Shown here piece after piece: positions 21,301 to 33,800 of a DNA stretch of 64,000 nt. Origin of the DNA: Anisus vortex (Eukaryota; Mollusca; Gastropoda; Planorbidae); the NCBI GenBank assembly GCA_949126835.1, contig OX421507.1, positions 34,307,115-34,371,114 on the forward strand. The letters run 5' to 3'. A program made the position numbers and the translations under genes. The notes below the pieces were generated by a model. The model searched no databases. It had not been told where the DNA came from and was given only the letters and a program-made list of their open reading frames with translations. Position 1 is the stretch's first letter; every line of letters starts with the position of its first letter.

Positions 21301-21948
21301 TGAGTACGTCGGCGCTACCTTTTAGTAGGTCGGCGCTACCTTTGAGTAGGTCGGCGCTACCGACGGGTAGGTCGGCGCTACAGTTGAGTACGTCGGCGCT
21401 ACCTTTTAGTAGGTCGGCGCTACCTTTTAGTAGGTCTGCGCCACCGCTTAGTAGTTCGGCGCTACCGCTGAGTAGGTCGGCGCTACCGCTGGGTAAGTTG
21501 GCACTACCGTTTAGTAGGTCGGCGCTACCGCTGGATAGGTCGGCGCTACCACTGGGTAGGTCGGCGCTACCGCTGAGTAGGTCGGCGCTACCTCTGAGAA
21601 CGTCGGCGCTACATTTGAGTAGGTCGGCGCTACCTTTGAGTAGGTCGGCGCAACCGCTAAGTACGCCGGAGCTACCGCTGAGTAGGTCGGCGCCACTGCT
21701 ATATAGGTCGGCGCTACCACTGAGTAGGTCGGCGCTACCGCTGTGTAGGTCGGCGCTACCGCTGAGTAGGTCGGCACTACAGTTGAGTACGTCGGCGCTA
21801 CCTTTTAGTAGGTCGGCGCTACCTTTTAGTAGGTCGGCGCTAACATTTAAAAGGTCGGCGCCACCTTTGAGTAGGTCGGCACCACCGCTAAGTAGGTCGG
21901 CGCTACCGCTGGGTAGGTCGGCGCTTCCGCTGGGTAGGTCGGCGCTAC
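18150..21948 (+). repeat. Higher-order repeat, 2 copies of 1,890 bp
   Basis: Two tandem copies, period 1,890 bp (90 monomers), about 18150-20039 and 20040-21948. Landmarks line up exactly: CTAACGCTGGG at 18270 and 20160, and GCGCAACC followed by GTACGCCGGAGC near 19749 and 21639. Outside these limits the copies diverge: left of about 18150, and right of 21949, where TCTAAGTACG replaces GCTGTGTAGG. Differences inside are few, for example CGCCGAG at 18810 against TTTGAG at 20710, and CATTTAG at 19954 against CATTTAAAAG at 21844. This indicates a recent unequal exchange. Confidence 0.88.
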
Positions 21949-24900
21949 CTCTAAGTACGTCGGCGCTACCTTTCAGTAGGTCGGCGCTACCGCTGAGTAG
22001 GTCGGCGCTACCGCTGGGTAAGTCGGCGCTACGGTTTTGTATGTCGGCGCTACCTTTGAGTAAGTCTGCGCCACCGCAAAGTAGGTCGCCGCTACCGCTG
22101 GGTAGGTCGGCGCTACCGCTGGATAAGTCGGCGCTACCGCTGGGTAGGTCGGCGCTACCGCTGAGTAGGTCGGCGCTACCGCTGGGTAGGTCGGCGCTAT
22201 ATGAGTACGTCGGCGCTACCTTTTAGTTGGTCGGCGCTACCTTTGAGTAGGTCGGCGCTACCGCTGGGTAGGTCGGCGCTACCGCTGGGTAGGTCGGCGC
22301 TACCGCTGGGTAGGTCGGCGCTACCCCTGAGTAGGTCGGCGCTACCGCTGGGTAGGTCGGCGCTACAGTTGAGTACGTCATCGCTACCTTTTAGTAGGTC
22401 GGCGCTACCTTTAAGTAGGTCGGCACCACCGCTAAATAGGTCGGGGCTACCGCTGGGTAGGTCGGCGCTACCGCTGGGTAGGTCGGCGCTACCGCTGAGT
22501 AGGTCGGCGCTACCGCTGAGTACGTCGGCGCTACCTTTTAGTACGTCGGCGCTACCTTTGAGTAGGTCGGCGCTACCGACGGGTAGGTCGGCGCTACAGT
22601 TGAGTACGTTGGCGCTACCTTTTAGTAGGTCGGCGCTACCTTTAAGTAGGTCGGCGCCACCGCTAAATAGGTCGGGGCTACCGCTGGGTAGGTCGGCGCT
22701 ACCGCTGAGTAGGTCGGCGGTACCGCTGAGTACGTCGGCGCTACCTTTTAGAAGGTCTGCGCTACCTTTTAGTAGGTCTGCGCCACCGCTAAGTAGTTCG
22801 GCGCTACCGCTGAGTAGGTCGGCGCTACCGCTGGGTAAGTCGGCTTTACCGTTTAGTAGGTCGGCGCTACCGCTGGATAGGTCGGCGCTACCACTGGGTA
22901 GGTCGGCGCTACCGCTGAGTAGGTCGGCGCTACCTCTGAGAACGTCGGCGCTACATTTGAGTAGGTCGGCGCTACCTTTGAGTAGGTCGGCGCAACTGCT
23001 AGGTACGTCGGAGCTACCGCTGAGTAGGTTGGCGCCACTGCTATATAGGTAGGCCCTACCGCTGAGTAGGTCGGCGCTACCGCTGTGTAGGTCGGCGCTA
23101 CCGCTGAGTAGGTCGGCACTACAGTTGAGTACGTCGGCGCTACCTTTTAGTAGGTCGGCGCTACCTTTTAGTAGGTCGGCGCTACCATTTAGTAGGTCGG
23201 CGCCACCTTTGAGTAGGTCGGCGCCACCGCTAAGTAGGTCGGCGCTACCGCTGGGTAGGTCGGCGCTACCGCTGGGTAGGTCGGCGCTACCTCTGAGTAC
23301 GTCGGCGCTACCTTTCAGTAGGTCGGCGCTACCGCTGCGTAGATCGGCGCTACCGCTGGGTAAGTCGGCGCTACGGTTTTGTAGGTCGGCGCTACCTTTG
23401 AGTAAGTCTGCGCCACCGCAAAGTAGGTCGCCGCTACCGCTGGGTAGGTCGGCGCTACCGCTGGATAAGTCGGCGCTACCGCTGGGTAGGTCGGCGCTAC
23501 CGCTGAGTAGGTCGGCGCTACCGCTGGGTAGGTCGGCGCTACCTCTGAGTACGTCGGCGCTACCTTTTAGTTGGTCGGCGCTACCTTTGAGTAGGTCGGC
23601 GCCACTGCTATATAGGTCGGCGCTATCGCTGGGTAGGTCGGCGCTACCGCTGAGTAGGTCGGCGCTAACGCTGAGTAGGTCGGCGCTACCGCTGGGTAGG
23701 TCGGCGCTACCGCTGGGTAGGTCGGCGCTACCGCTGGGTAGGTCGGCGCTACCGCTGGGTAGGTCGGCGCTCCCGCTGAATAGGTCGGCGCTACTGTTGA
23801 GTACGTCGGCGCTACCTTTTAGTAGGTCGGCGCTACCTTTAAGTAGGTCGGCGCCACCGCTAAGTAGGTCGGGGCTACCGCTGTGTAGGTCGGCGCTACC
23901 GCTGGGTAGGTCGGCGCTACCGCTGAGTAGGTCGGCGCTACCGCTGAGTACGTCGGCGCTACCTTTTAGTAGGTCGGCGCTACCTTTGAGTAGGTCGGCG
24001 CTACCGCCAGGTAGGTCGGCGCTACCGCTGGGTAGGTCGGCGCTACCGCTGGGTAGGTCGGCGCTACCGCTGGGTAGGTCGGCGCTACCGCTGGGTAGGT
24101 CGGCGCTACCGCTGAGTAGGTCGGCGCTACCGCTGAGTAGGTCGGCGCTACCGCTGGGTTGGTCGGCGCTACCGCTGGGTAGGTCGGCGCTACCTCTGAG
24201 TACGTCGGCGCTACCTTTCAGTAGGTCGGCGCTAACGCTGAGTAGGTCGGCGCTACCGCTGGGTAAGTCGGCGCTACCGTTTTGTAGGTCGGCGCTACCT
24301 TTGAGTAGGTCTGCGCCACCGCTAAGTAGGTCGCCGCTACCGCTGGGTAGGTTTGCGCTACCGCTGGATACGTCGGCGCTACCGCTGGGTAGGTCGGCGC
24401 TACCGCTGAGTAGGTCGGCGCTACCGCCAGGTAGGTCGGCGCTACCGCTGGGTAGGTCGGCGCTACCGCTGGGTAGGTCGGCGCTACCGCTGAGTAGGTC
24501 GGCGCTACCGCTGAGTAGGTCGGCGCTACAGTTGAGTACGTCGGCGCTACCTTTTAGTAGGTCGGCGCTACCGCTGTGTAGGTCGGCGCTACCGCAGAGT
24601 AGGTCGGCGCTACAGTTGAGTACGTCGGCGCTACCTTTTAGTAGGTCGGCGCTACCTTTTAGTAGGTCGGCGCTACCTTTTAGTAGGTCGGTGCCACCTT
24701 TGAGTAGGTCGGCGCCACCGCTAAGTAGGTCGGCGCTACCGCTGGGTAGGTCGGCGCTACCGCTGGGTAGGTCGGCGCTACCGCTGAGTAGGTCGGCGCT
24801 ACCGCTGAGTAGGTCGGCGCTACCGCTGGGTTGGTCGGCGCTACCGCTGGGTAGGTCGGCGCTACCTCTGAGTACGTCGGCGCTACCTTTCAGTAGGTCG

Positions 24901-27900
24901 GCGCTAACGCTGAGTAGGTCGGCGCTACCGCTGGGTAAGTCGGCGCTACCGTTTTGTAGGTCGGCGCTACCTTTGAGTAGGTCTGCGCCACCGCTAAGTA
25001 GGTCGCCGCTACCGCTGGGTAGGTCGGCGCTACCGCTGGATAGGTCGGCGCTACCGCTGGGTAGGTCGGCGCTACCGCTGAGTAGGTCGGCGCTACCGCT
25101 GGGTAGGTCGGCGCTACCTCTGAGTAAGTCGGCGCTACCTTTTAGTTGGTCGGCGCTACTTTTGAGTAGGTCGGCGCCACTGCTATATTGGTCGGCGCTA
25201 CCGCTGAGTAGGTCGGCGCTACCGCTGAGTAGGTCGGCGCTACCGCTGGGTAGGTCGGCGCTACCGCTAAGTAGGTCGGCGCTACCGCTGGGTAGGTCGG
25301 CGCTACCGCTGGATAGGTCGGTGCTACTGCTGAGTAGGTCGGCGCTACCTTTTAGTAGGTCGGCGCTACTTTGAGTAGGTCGGCGCTACCGCCGAGTAGG
25401 TCGGCGCTACAGTTGAATACGTCGGCGCTACCTTTTAGTAGGTCGGCGCTACCTTTTAGTAGGTCGGCGCTACCTTTTAGTAGGTCGGTGCCACCTTTGA
25501 GTAGGTCGTCGCCACCGCTAAGTAGGTCGGCGCTACCGCTGGGTAGGTCGGCGCTACCGCTGGGCAGGTCGGCGCTACCGCTGAGTAGGTCGGCGCTACC
25601 GCTGAGTAGGTCGGCGCTACCGCTGGGTAGGTCGGCGCTACCGCTGGGTAGGCCGGCGCTACCTCTGAGTACGTCGGCGCTACCTTTTAGTAGGTCAGCG
25701 CTACCTTTGAGTAGGTCTGCGCCACCGCTAAGTAGGTCGCCGCTACCGCTGGGTAGGTCGGCGCTACCGCTGGGTAGGTCGGCGCTACCCCTGAGTAGGT
25801 CGGCGCTACCGCTGGGTAGGTCGGCGCTACAGTTGAGTACGTCGGCGCTACCTTTTAGTAGGTCGGCGCTACCTTTAAGTAGGTCGGCGCCACCGCTAAA
25901 TAGGTCGGGGCTACCGCTGGGTAGGTCGGCGCTACCGCTGGGTAGGTCGGCGCTACCGCTGAGTAGGTCGGCGCTACCGCTGAGTACGTCGGCGCCACCT
26001 TTTAGTAGGTCGGCGCTACCTTTGAGTAGGTCGGCGCTACCGACGGGTAGGTCGGCGCTACAGTTGAGTACGTCGGCGCTACCTTTTAGAAGGTCGGCGC
26101 TACCTTTAAGTAGGTCGGCGCCACCGCTAAATAGGTCGGGGCTACCGCTGGGTAGGTCGGCGCTACCGCTGGGTAGGTCGGCGCTACCGCTGAGTACGTC
26201 GGCGCTACCTTTTAGAAGGTCGGCGCTACCTTTTAGTAGGTCTGCGCCACCGCTAAGTAGTTCGGCGCTACCGCTGAGTAGGTCGGCGCTACCGCTGGGT
26301 AAGTTGGCACTACCGTTTAGTAGGTCGGCGCTACCTCTGAGAACGTCGGCGCTACATTTGAGTAGGTCGGCGCTACCTTTGTGTAGGTCGGCGCAACCGC
26401 TAAGTACGTCGGAGCTACCGCTGAGTAGGTCGGCGCCACTGCTATATAGGTCGGCGCTACCGCTGAGTAGGTCGGCGCTACCGCTGTGTAGGTCGGCGCT
26501 ACCGCTGAGTAGGTCGGCACTACAGTTGAGTACGTCGGCGCTACCTTTTAGTTGGTCGGCGCTACCTTTGAGTAGGTCGGCGCCACTGCTATATAGGTCG
26601 GCGCTATCGCTGGGTAGGTCGGCGCTACCGCTGAGTAGGTCGGCGCTACCGCTGGGTAGGTCGGCGCTACCGCTGGGTAGGTCGGCGCTACCGCTGGGTA
26701 GGTCGGCGCTACCGCTGGGTAGGTCGGCGCTACCGCTGGGTAGGTCGGCGCTCCCGCTGAATAGGTCGGCGCTACAGTTGAGTACGTCGGCGCTACCTTT
26801 TAGTAGGTCGGCGCTTCCTTTACGTAGGTCGGCGCCACCGCTAAGTAGGTCAGGGCTACCGCTGTGTAGGTCGGCGCTACCGCTGGGTAGGTCGGCGCTA
26901 CCGCTGAGTAGGTCGGCGCTACCGCTGAGTACGTCGGCGCTACCTTTTAGTAGGTCGGCGCTACCTTTGAGTAGGTCGGCGCTACCGCCAGGTAGGTCGG
27001 CGCTACCGCTGGGTAGGTCGGCGCTACCGCTGGGTAGGTCGGCGCTACCGCTGAGTAGGTCGGCGCTACCGCTGAGTAGGTCGGCGCTACAGTTGAGTAC
27101 GTCGGCGCTACCTTTTAGTAGGTCGGCGCTACCGCTGTGTAGGTCGGCGCTACCGCTGAGTAGGTCGGCGCTACAGTTGAGTACGTCGGCGCTACCTTTT
27201 AGTAGGTCGGCGCTACCTTTTAGTAGGTCGGCGCTACCTTTTAGTAGGTCGGCGCTACCTTTTAGTAGGTCGGTGCCACCTTTGAGTAGGTCGGCGCCAC
27301 CGCTAAGTAGGTCGGCGCTACCGCTGGGTAGGTCGGCGCTACCGCTGGGTAGGTCGGCGCTACCGCTGAGTAGGTCGGCGCTACCGCTGAGTAGGTCGGC
27401 GCTACCGCTGGGTTGGTCGGCGCTACCGCTGGGTAGGTCGGCGCTACCTCTGAGTACGTCGGCGCTACCTTTCAGTAGGTCGGCGCTACCGCTGAGTAGG
27501 TCGGCGCTACCGCTGGGTAAGTCGGCGCTACCGTTTTGTAGGTCGGCGCTACCTTTGAGTAGGTCTGCGCCACCGCTAAGTAGGTCGCCGCTACCGCTGG
27601 GTAGGTCGGCGCTACCGCTGGATAGGTCGGCGCTACCGCTGGGTAGGTCGGCGCTACCGCTGAGTAGGTCGGCGCTACCGCTGGGTAGGTCGGCGCTACC
27701 TCTGAGTAAGTCGGCGCTACCTTTTAGTTGGTCGGCGCTACCTTTGAGTAGGTCGGCGCCACTGCTATATAGGTCGGCGCTACCGCTGAGTAGGTCGGCG
27801 CTACCGCTGAGTAGGTCGGCGCTACCGCTGGGTAGGTCGGCGCTACCGCTAAGTAGGTCGGCGCTACCGCTGGGTAGGTCGGCGCTACCGCTGGGTAGGT

Positions 27901-30800
27901 CGGTGCTACCGCTGAGTAGGTCGGCGCTACCTTTTAGTAGGTCGGCGCTACCTTTGAGTAGGTCGGCGCTACCGCCGAGTAGGTCGGCGCTACAGTTGAA
28001 TACGTCGGCGCTACCTTTTGGTAGGTCGGCGCTACCTTTTAGTAGGTCGGCGCTACCTTTTAGTAGGTCGGTGCCACCTTTGAGTAGGTCGTCGCCACCG
28101 CTAAGTAGGTCGGCGCTACCGCTGGGTAGGTCGGTGCTACCGCTGGGCAGGTCGGCGCTACCGCTGAGTAGGTCGGCGCTACCGCTGAGTAGGTCGGCGC
28201 TACCGCTGGGTAGGTCGGCGCTACCGCTGGGTAGGCCGGCGCTACCTCTGAGTACGTCGGCGCTACTGTTTAGTAGGTCAGCGCTACCTTTGAGTAGGTC
28301 TGCGACACCGCTAAGTAGGTCGCCGCTACCGCTGGGTAGGTCGGCGCTACCGCTGGGTAGGTCGGCGCTACCCCTGAGTAGGTCGGCGCTACCTTTGAGA
28401 ACGTCGGCGCTACATTTGAGTAGGTCGGCGCTACCTTTGAGTAGGTCGGCGCAACCGCTAAGTACGCCGGAGCTACCGCTGAGTAGGTCGGCGCCACTGC
28501 TATATAGGTCGGCGCTACCGCTGAGTAGGTCGGCGCTACCGCTGTGTAGGTCGGCGCTACCGCTGAGTAGGTCGGCACTACAGTTGAGTACGTCGGCGCT
28601 ACCTTTTAGTAGGTCGGCGCTACCTTTTAGTAGGTCGGCGCTACCATTTAGTAGGTCGGCGCCACCTTTGAGTAGGTCGGCGCTTCCGCTGGGTAGGTTG
28701 GCGCTACCTCTAAGTACGTCGGCGCTACCTTTCAGTAGGTCGGCGCTACCGCTGAGTAGGTCGGCGCTAACGCTGGGTAAGTCGGCGCTACGGTTTAGTA
28801 GGTCGGCGCTACCTTTGAGTAAGTCTGCGCCACCGCAAAGTAGGTCGCCGCTACCGCTGGGTAGGTCGGCGCTACCGCTGGATAAGTCGGCGCTACCGCT
28901 GGGTAGGTCGGCGCTACCGCTGAGTAGGTCGGCGCTACCGCTGGGTAGGTCGGCGCTACCTCTGAGTACGTCGGCGCTACCTTTTAGTTGGTCGGCGCTA
29001 CCTTTGAGTAGGTCGGCGCCACTGCTATATAGGTCGGCGCTATCGCTGGGTAGGTCGGCGCTACCGCTGAGTAGGTCGGCGCTACCGCTGAGTAGGTCGG
29101 CGCTACCGCTGGGTAGGTCGGCGCTACCGCTGGGTAGGTCGGCGCTACCGCTGGGTAGGTCGGCGCTACCCCTGAGTAGGTCGGCGCTACCGCTGGGTAG
29201 GTCGGCGCTACAGTTGAGTACGTCGGCGCTACCTTTTAGTAGGTCGGCGCTACCTTTAAGTAGGTCGGCGCCACCGCTAAATAGGTCGGGGCTACCGCTG
29301 GGTAGGTCGGCGCTACCGCTGGGTAGGTCGGCGCTACCGCTGAGTAGGTCGGCGCTACCGCTGAGTACGTCGGCGCTACCTTTTAGAAGGTCTGCGCTAC
29401 CTTTTAGTAGGTCTGCGCCACCGCTAAGTAGTTCGGCGCTACCGCTGAGTAGGCCGGCGCTACCGCTGGGTAAGTCGGCACTACCGTTTAGTAGGTCGGC
29501 GCTACCGCTGGATAGGTCGGCGCTACCACTGGGTAGGTCGGCGCTACCGCTGAGTAGGTCGGCGCTACCTCTGAGAACGTCGGCGCTACATTTGAGTAGG
29601 TCGGCGCTACCTTTGAGTAGGTCGGCGCAACCGCTAGGTACGTCGGAGCTACCGCTGAGTAGGTTGGCGCCACTGCTATATAGGTAGGCCATACCGCTGA
29701 GTAGGTCGGCGCTACCGCTGTGTAGGTCGGCGCTACCGCTGAGTAGGTCGGCACTACAGTTGAGTACGTCGGCGCTACCTTTTAGTAGGTCGGCGCTACC
29801 TTTTAGTAGGTCGGCGCTACCATTTAGTAGGTCGGCGCCACCTTTGAGTAGGTCGGCGCCACCGCTAAGTAGGTCGGCGCTACCGCTGGGTAGGTCGGCG
29901 CTACCGCTGGGTAGGTCGGCGCTACCTCTGAGTACGTCGGCGCTACCTTTCAGTAGGTCGGCGCTATCGCTGGGTAGGTCGGCGCTACCGCTGAGTAGGT
30001 CGGCGCTACCGCTGAGTAGGTCGGCGCTACCGCTGGGTAGGTCGGCGCTACCGCTGGGTAGGTCGGCGCTACCGCTGGGTAGGTCGGCGCTATCGCTGGG
30101 TAGGTCGGCGCTCCCGCTGAATAGGTCGGCGCTACTGTTGAGTACGTCGGCGCTACATTTTAGTAGGTCGGCGCTACCTTTAAGTAGGTCGGCGCCACCG
30201 CTAAGTAGGTCGGCGCTACCGCTGAGTAGGTCGGCGCTACCGCTGGGTAGGTCGGCGCTACCGCTGTGTAGGTCGGCGCTACCGCTGGGTAGGTCGGCGC
30301 TACCGCTGAGTAGGTCGGCGCTACCGCTGAGTACGTCGGCGCTACCTTTTAGTAGGTCGGCGCTACCTTTGAGTAGGTCGGCGCTACCGCCAGGTAGGTC
30401 GGCGCTACCGCTGGGTAGGTCGGCGCTACCGCTGGGTAGGTCGGCGCTACCGCTGAGTAGGTCGGCGCTACCGCTGAGTAGGTCGGCGCTACAGTTGAGT
30501 ACGTCGGCGCTACCTTTTAGTAGGTCGGCGCTACCGCTGTGTAGGTCGGCGCTACCGCTGAGTAGGTCGGCGCTACAGTTGAGTACGTCGGCGCTACCTT
30601 TTAGTAGGTCGGCGCTACCTTTTAGTAGGTCGGCGCTACCTTTTAGTAGGTCGGTGCCACCTTTGAGTAGGTCGGCGCCACCGCTAAGTAGGTCGGCGCT
30701 ACCGCTTGGTAGGTCGGCGCTACCGCTGGGTAGGTCGGCGCTACCGCTGAGTAGGTCGGCGCTACCGCTGAGTAGGTCGGCGCTACCGCTGGGTTGGTCG
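21460..30800 (+). repeat. Long-range duplicated block, left copy
   Basis: Matches 50521-64000 in monomer order. The offset is 29,061 bp up to about 22199, where this copy has lost 2 bp in GCTATATGAG, then 29,063 bp. Rare shared markers are CATTTAAAAGG at 21844 and 50906, GTCATCGCTACC at 22377 and 51439, and a missing C (CTACTTTGAG) at 25368. This copy has 420 extra bp at about 24021-24440. The right copy has two extra 2,309-bp units. The right limit is approximate. Confidence 0.8.
23120..29754 (+). repeat. Super-repeat unit U1, 6,635 bp
   Basis: Bounded by the repeated landmark GGCACTACAGTTGAGTACG, which recurs at the start of each unit. The length is 316 monomers minus 1 bp, the missing base being at about 25368. 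It holds a 20-monomer insertion between two copies of CTACCGCCAGGTAGG (24001 and 24421). The inserted monomers repeat, in order, a stretch 672 bp further right, including the rare GGTTGGTCGG and CTAACGCTGAG variants. Confidence 0.75.
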
Positions 30801-33800
30801 GCGCTACCGCTGGGTAGGTCGGCGCTACCTCTGAGTACGTCGGCGCTACCTTTCAGTAGGTCGGCGCTACCGCTGAGTAGGTCGGCGCTACCGCTGGGTA
30901 AGTCGGCGCTACCGTTTTGTAGGTCAGCGCTACCTTTGAGTAGGTCTGCGCCACCGCTAAGTAGGTCGCCGCTACCACTGGGTAGGTCGGCGCTACCGCT
31001 GGATAGGTCGGCGCTACCGCTGGGTAGGTCGGCGCTACCGCTGAGTAGGTCGGCGCTACCGCTGGGTAGGTCGGCGCTACCTCTGAGTAAGTCGGCGCTA
31101 CCTTTTAGTTGGTCGGCGCTACTTTTGAGTAGGTCGGCGCCACTGCTATATAGGTCGGCGCTACCGCTGAGTAGGTCGGCGCTACCGCTGAGTAGGTCGG
31201 CGCTACCGCTGGGTAGGTCGGCGCTACCGCTAAGTAGGTCGGCGCTACCGCTGGGTAGGTCGGCGCTACCGCTGGGTAGGTCGGTGCTACCGCTGAGTAG
31301 GTCGGCGCTACCTTTTAGTAGGTCGGCGCTACCTTTAAGTAGGTCGGCGCTACCGCCGAGTAGGTCGGCGCTACAGTTGAATACGTCGGCGCTACCTTTT
31401 AGTAGTTCGGCGCTACCTTTTAGTAGGTCGGCGCTACCTTTTAATAGGTCGGTGCCACCTTTGAGTAGGTCGTCGCCACCGCTAAGTAGGTCGGCGCTAC
31501 CGCTGGGTAGGTCGGCGCTACCGCTGGGCAGGTCGGCGCTACCGCTGAGTAGGTCGGCGCTACCGCTGAGTAGGTCGCCGCTACCACTGGGTAGGTCGTC
31601 GCCACCGCTAAGTAGGTCGGCGCTACCGCTGGGTAGGTCGGCGCTACCGCTGGGCAGGTCGGCGCTACCGCTGGGCAGGTCGGCGCTACCGCTGAGTAGG
31701 TCGGCGCTACCGCTGAGTAGGTCGGCGCTACCGCTGGGTAGGTCGGCGCTACCGCTGGGTAGGCCGGCGCTACCTCTGAGTACGTCGGCGCTACCTTTTA
31801 GTAGGTCAGCGCTACCTTTGAGTAGGTCTGCGCCACCGCTAAGTAGGTCGCCGCTACCGCTGGGTAGGTCGGCGCTACCGCTGGGTAGGTCGGCGCTACC
31901 CCTGAGTAGGTCGGCGCTACCGCTGGGTAGGTCGGCGCTACAGTTGAGTACGTCGGCGCTACCTTTTAGTAGGTCGGCGCTACCTTTAAGTAGGTCGGCG
32001 CCACCGCTAAATAGGTCGGGGCTACCGCTGGGTAGGTCGGCGCTACCGCTGGGTAGGTCGGCGCTACCGCTGAGTAGGTCGGCGCTACCGCTGAGTACGT
32101 CGGCGCTACCTTTTAGTAGGTCGGCGCTACCTTTGAGTAGGTCGGCGCTACCGACGGGTAGGTCGGCGCTACAGTTGAGTACGTCGGCGCTACCTTTTAG
32201 AAGGTCGGCGCTACCTTTAAGTAGGTCGGCGCCACCGCTAAATAGGTCGGGGCTACCGCTGGGTAGGTCGGCGCTACCGCTGGGTAGGTCGGCGCTACCG
32301 CTGAGTACGTCGGCGCTACCTTTTAGAAGGTCGGCGCTACCTTTTAGTAGGTCTGCGCCACCGCTAAGTAGTTCGGCGCTACCGCTGAGTAGGTCGGCGC
32401 TACCGCTGGGTAAGTTGGCACTACCGTTTAGTAGGTCGGCGCTACCTCTGAGAACGTCGGCGCTACATTTGAGTAGGTCGGCGCTACCTTTGTGTAGGTC
32501 GGCGCAACCGCTAAGTACGTCGGAGCTACCGCTGAGTAGGTCGGCGCCACTGCTATATAGGTCGGCGCTACCGCTGAGTAGGTCGGCGCTACCGCTGTGT
32601 AGGTCGGCGCTACCGCTGAGTAGGTCGGCACTACAGTTGAGTACGTCGGCGCTACCTTTTAGTTGGTCGGCGCTACCTTTGAGTAGGTCGGCGCCACTGC
32701 TATATAGGTCGGCGCTATCGCTGGGTAGGTCGGCGCTACCGCTGAGTAGGTCGGCGCTACCGCTGGGTAGGTCGGCGCTACCGCTGGGTAGGTCGGCGCT
32801 ACCGCTGGGTAGGTCGGCGCTACCGCTGGGTAGGTCGGCGCTACCGCTGGGTAGGTCGGCGCTCCCGCTGAATAGGTCGGCGCTACAGTTGAGTACGTCG
32901 GCGCTACCTTTTAGTAGGTCGGCGCTTCCTTTACGTAGGTCGGCGCCACCGCTAAGTAGGTCAGGGCTACCGCTGTGTAGGTCGGCGCTACCGCTGGGTA
33001 GGTCGGCGCTACCGCTGAGTAGGTCGGCGCTACCGCTGAGTACGTCGGCGCTACCTTTTAGTAGGTCGGCGCTACCTTTGAGTAGGTCGGCGCTACCGCC
33101 AGGTAGGTCGGCGCTACCGCTGGGTAGGTCGGCGCTACCGCTGGGTAGGTCGGCGCTACCGCTGAGTAGGTCGGCGCTACAGTTGAGTACGTCGGCGCTA
33201 CCTTTTAGTAGGTCGGCGCTACCGCTGTGTAGGTCGGCGCTACCGCTGAGTAGGTCGGCGCTACAGTTGAGTACGTCGGCGCTACCTTTTAGTAGGTCGG
33301 CGCTACCTTTTAGTAGGTCGGCGCTACCTTTTAGTAGGTCGGTGCCACCTTTGAGTAGGTCGGCGCCACCGCTAAGTAGGTCGGCGCTACCGCTGGGTAG
33401 GTCGGCGCTACCGCTGGGTAGGTCGGCGCTACCGCTGAGTAGGTCGGCGCTACCGCTGAGTAGGTCGGCGCTACCGCTGGGTTGGTCGGCGCTACCGCTG
33501 GGTAGGTCGGCGCTACCTCTGAGTACGTCGGCGCTACCTTTCAGTAGGTCGGCGCTACCGCTGAGTAGGTCGGCGCTACCGCTGGGTAAGTCGGCGCTAC
33601 CGTTTTGTAGGTCGGCGCTACCTTTGAGTAGGTCTGCGCCACCGCTAAGTAGGTCGCCGCTACCGCTGGGTAGGTCGGCGCTACCGCTGGATAGGTCGGC
33701 GCTACCGCTGGGTAGGTCGGCGCTACCGCTGAGTAGGTCGGCGCTACCGCTGGGTAGGTCGGCGCTTCCTCTGAGTAAGTCGGCGCTACCTTTTAGTTGG

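Noticed and set aside
17409..22226. 1,605-codon plus frame starting in the copy 2 LTR
   Set aside because: The first 16 or so codons are LTR sequence and the rest is satellite. The same heptad frame occurs in all plus-strand satellite segments.
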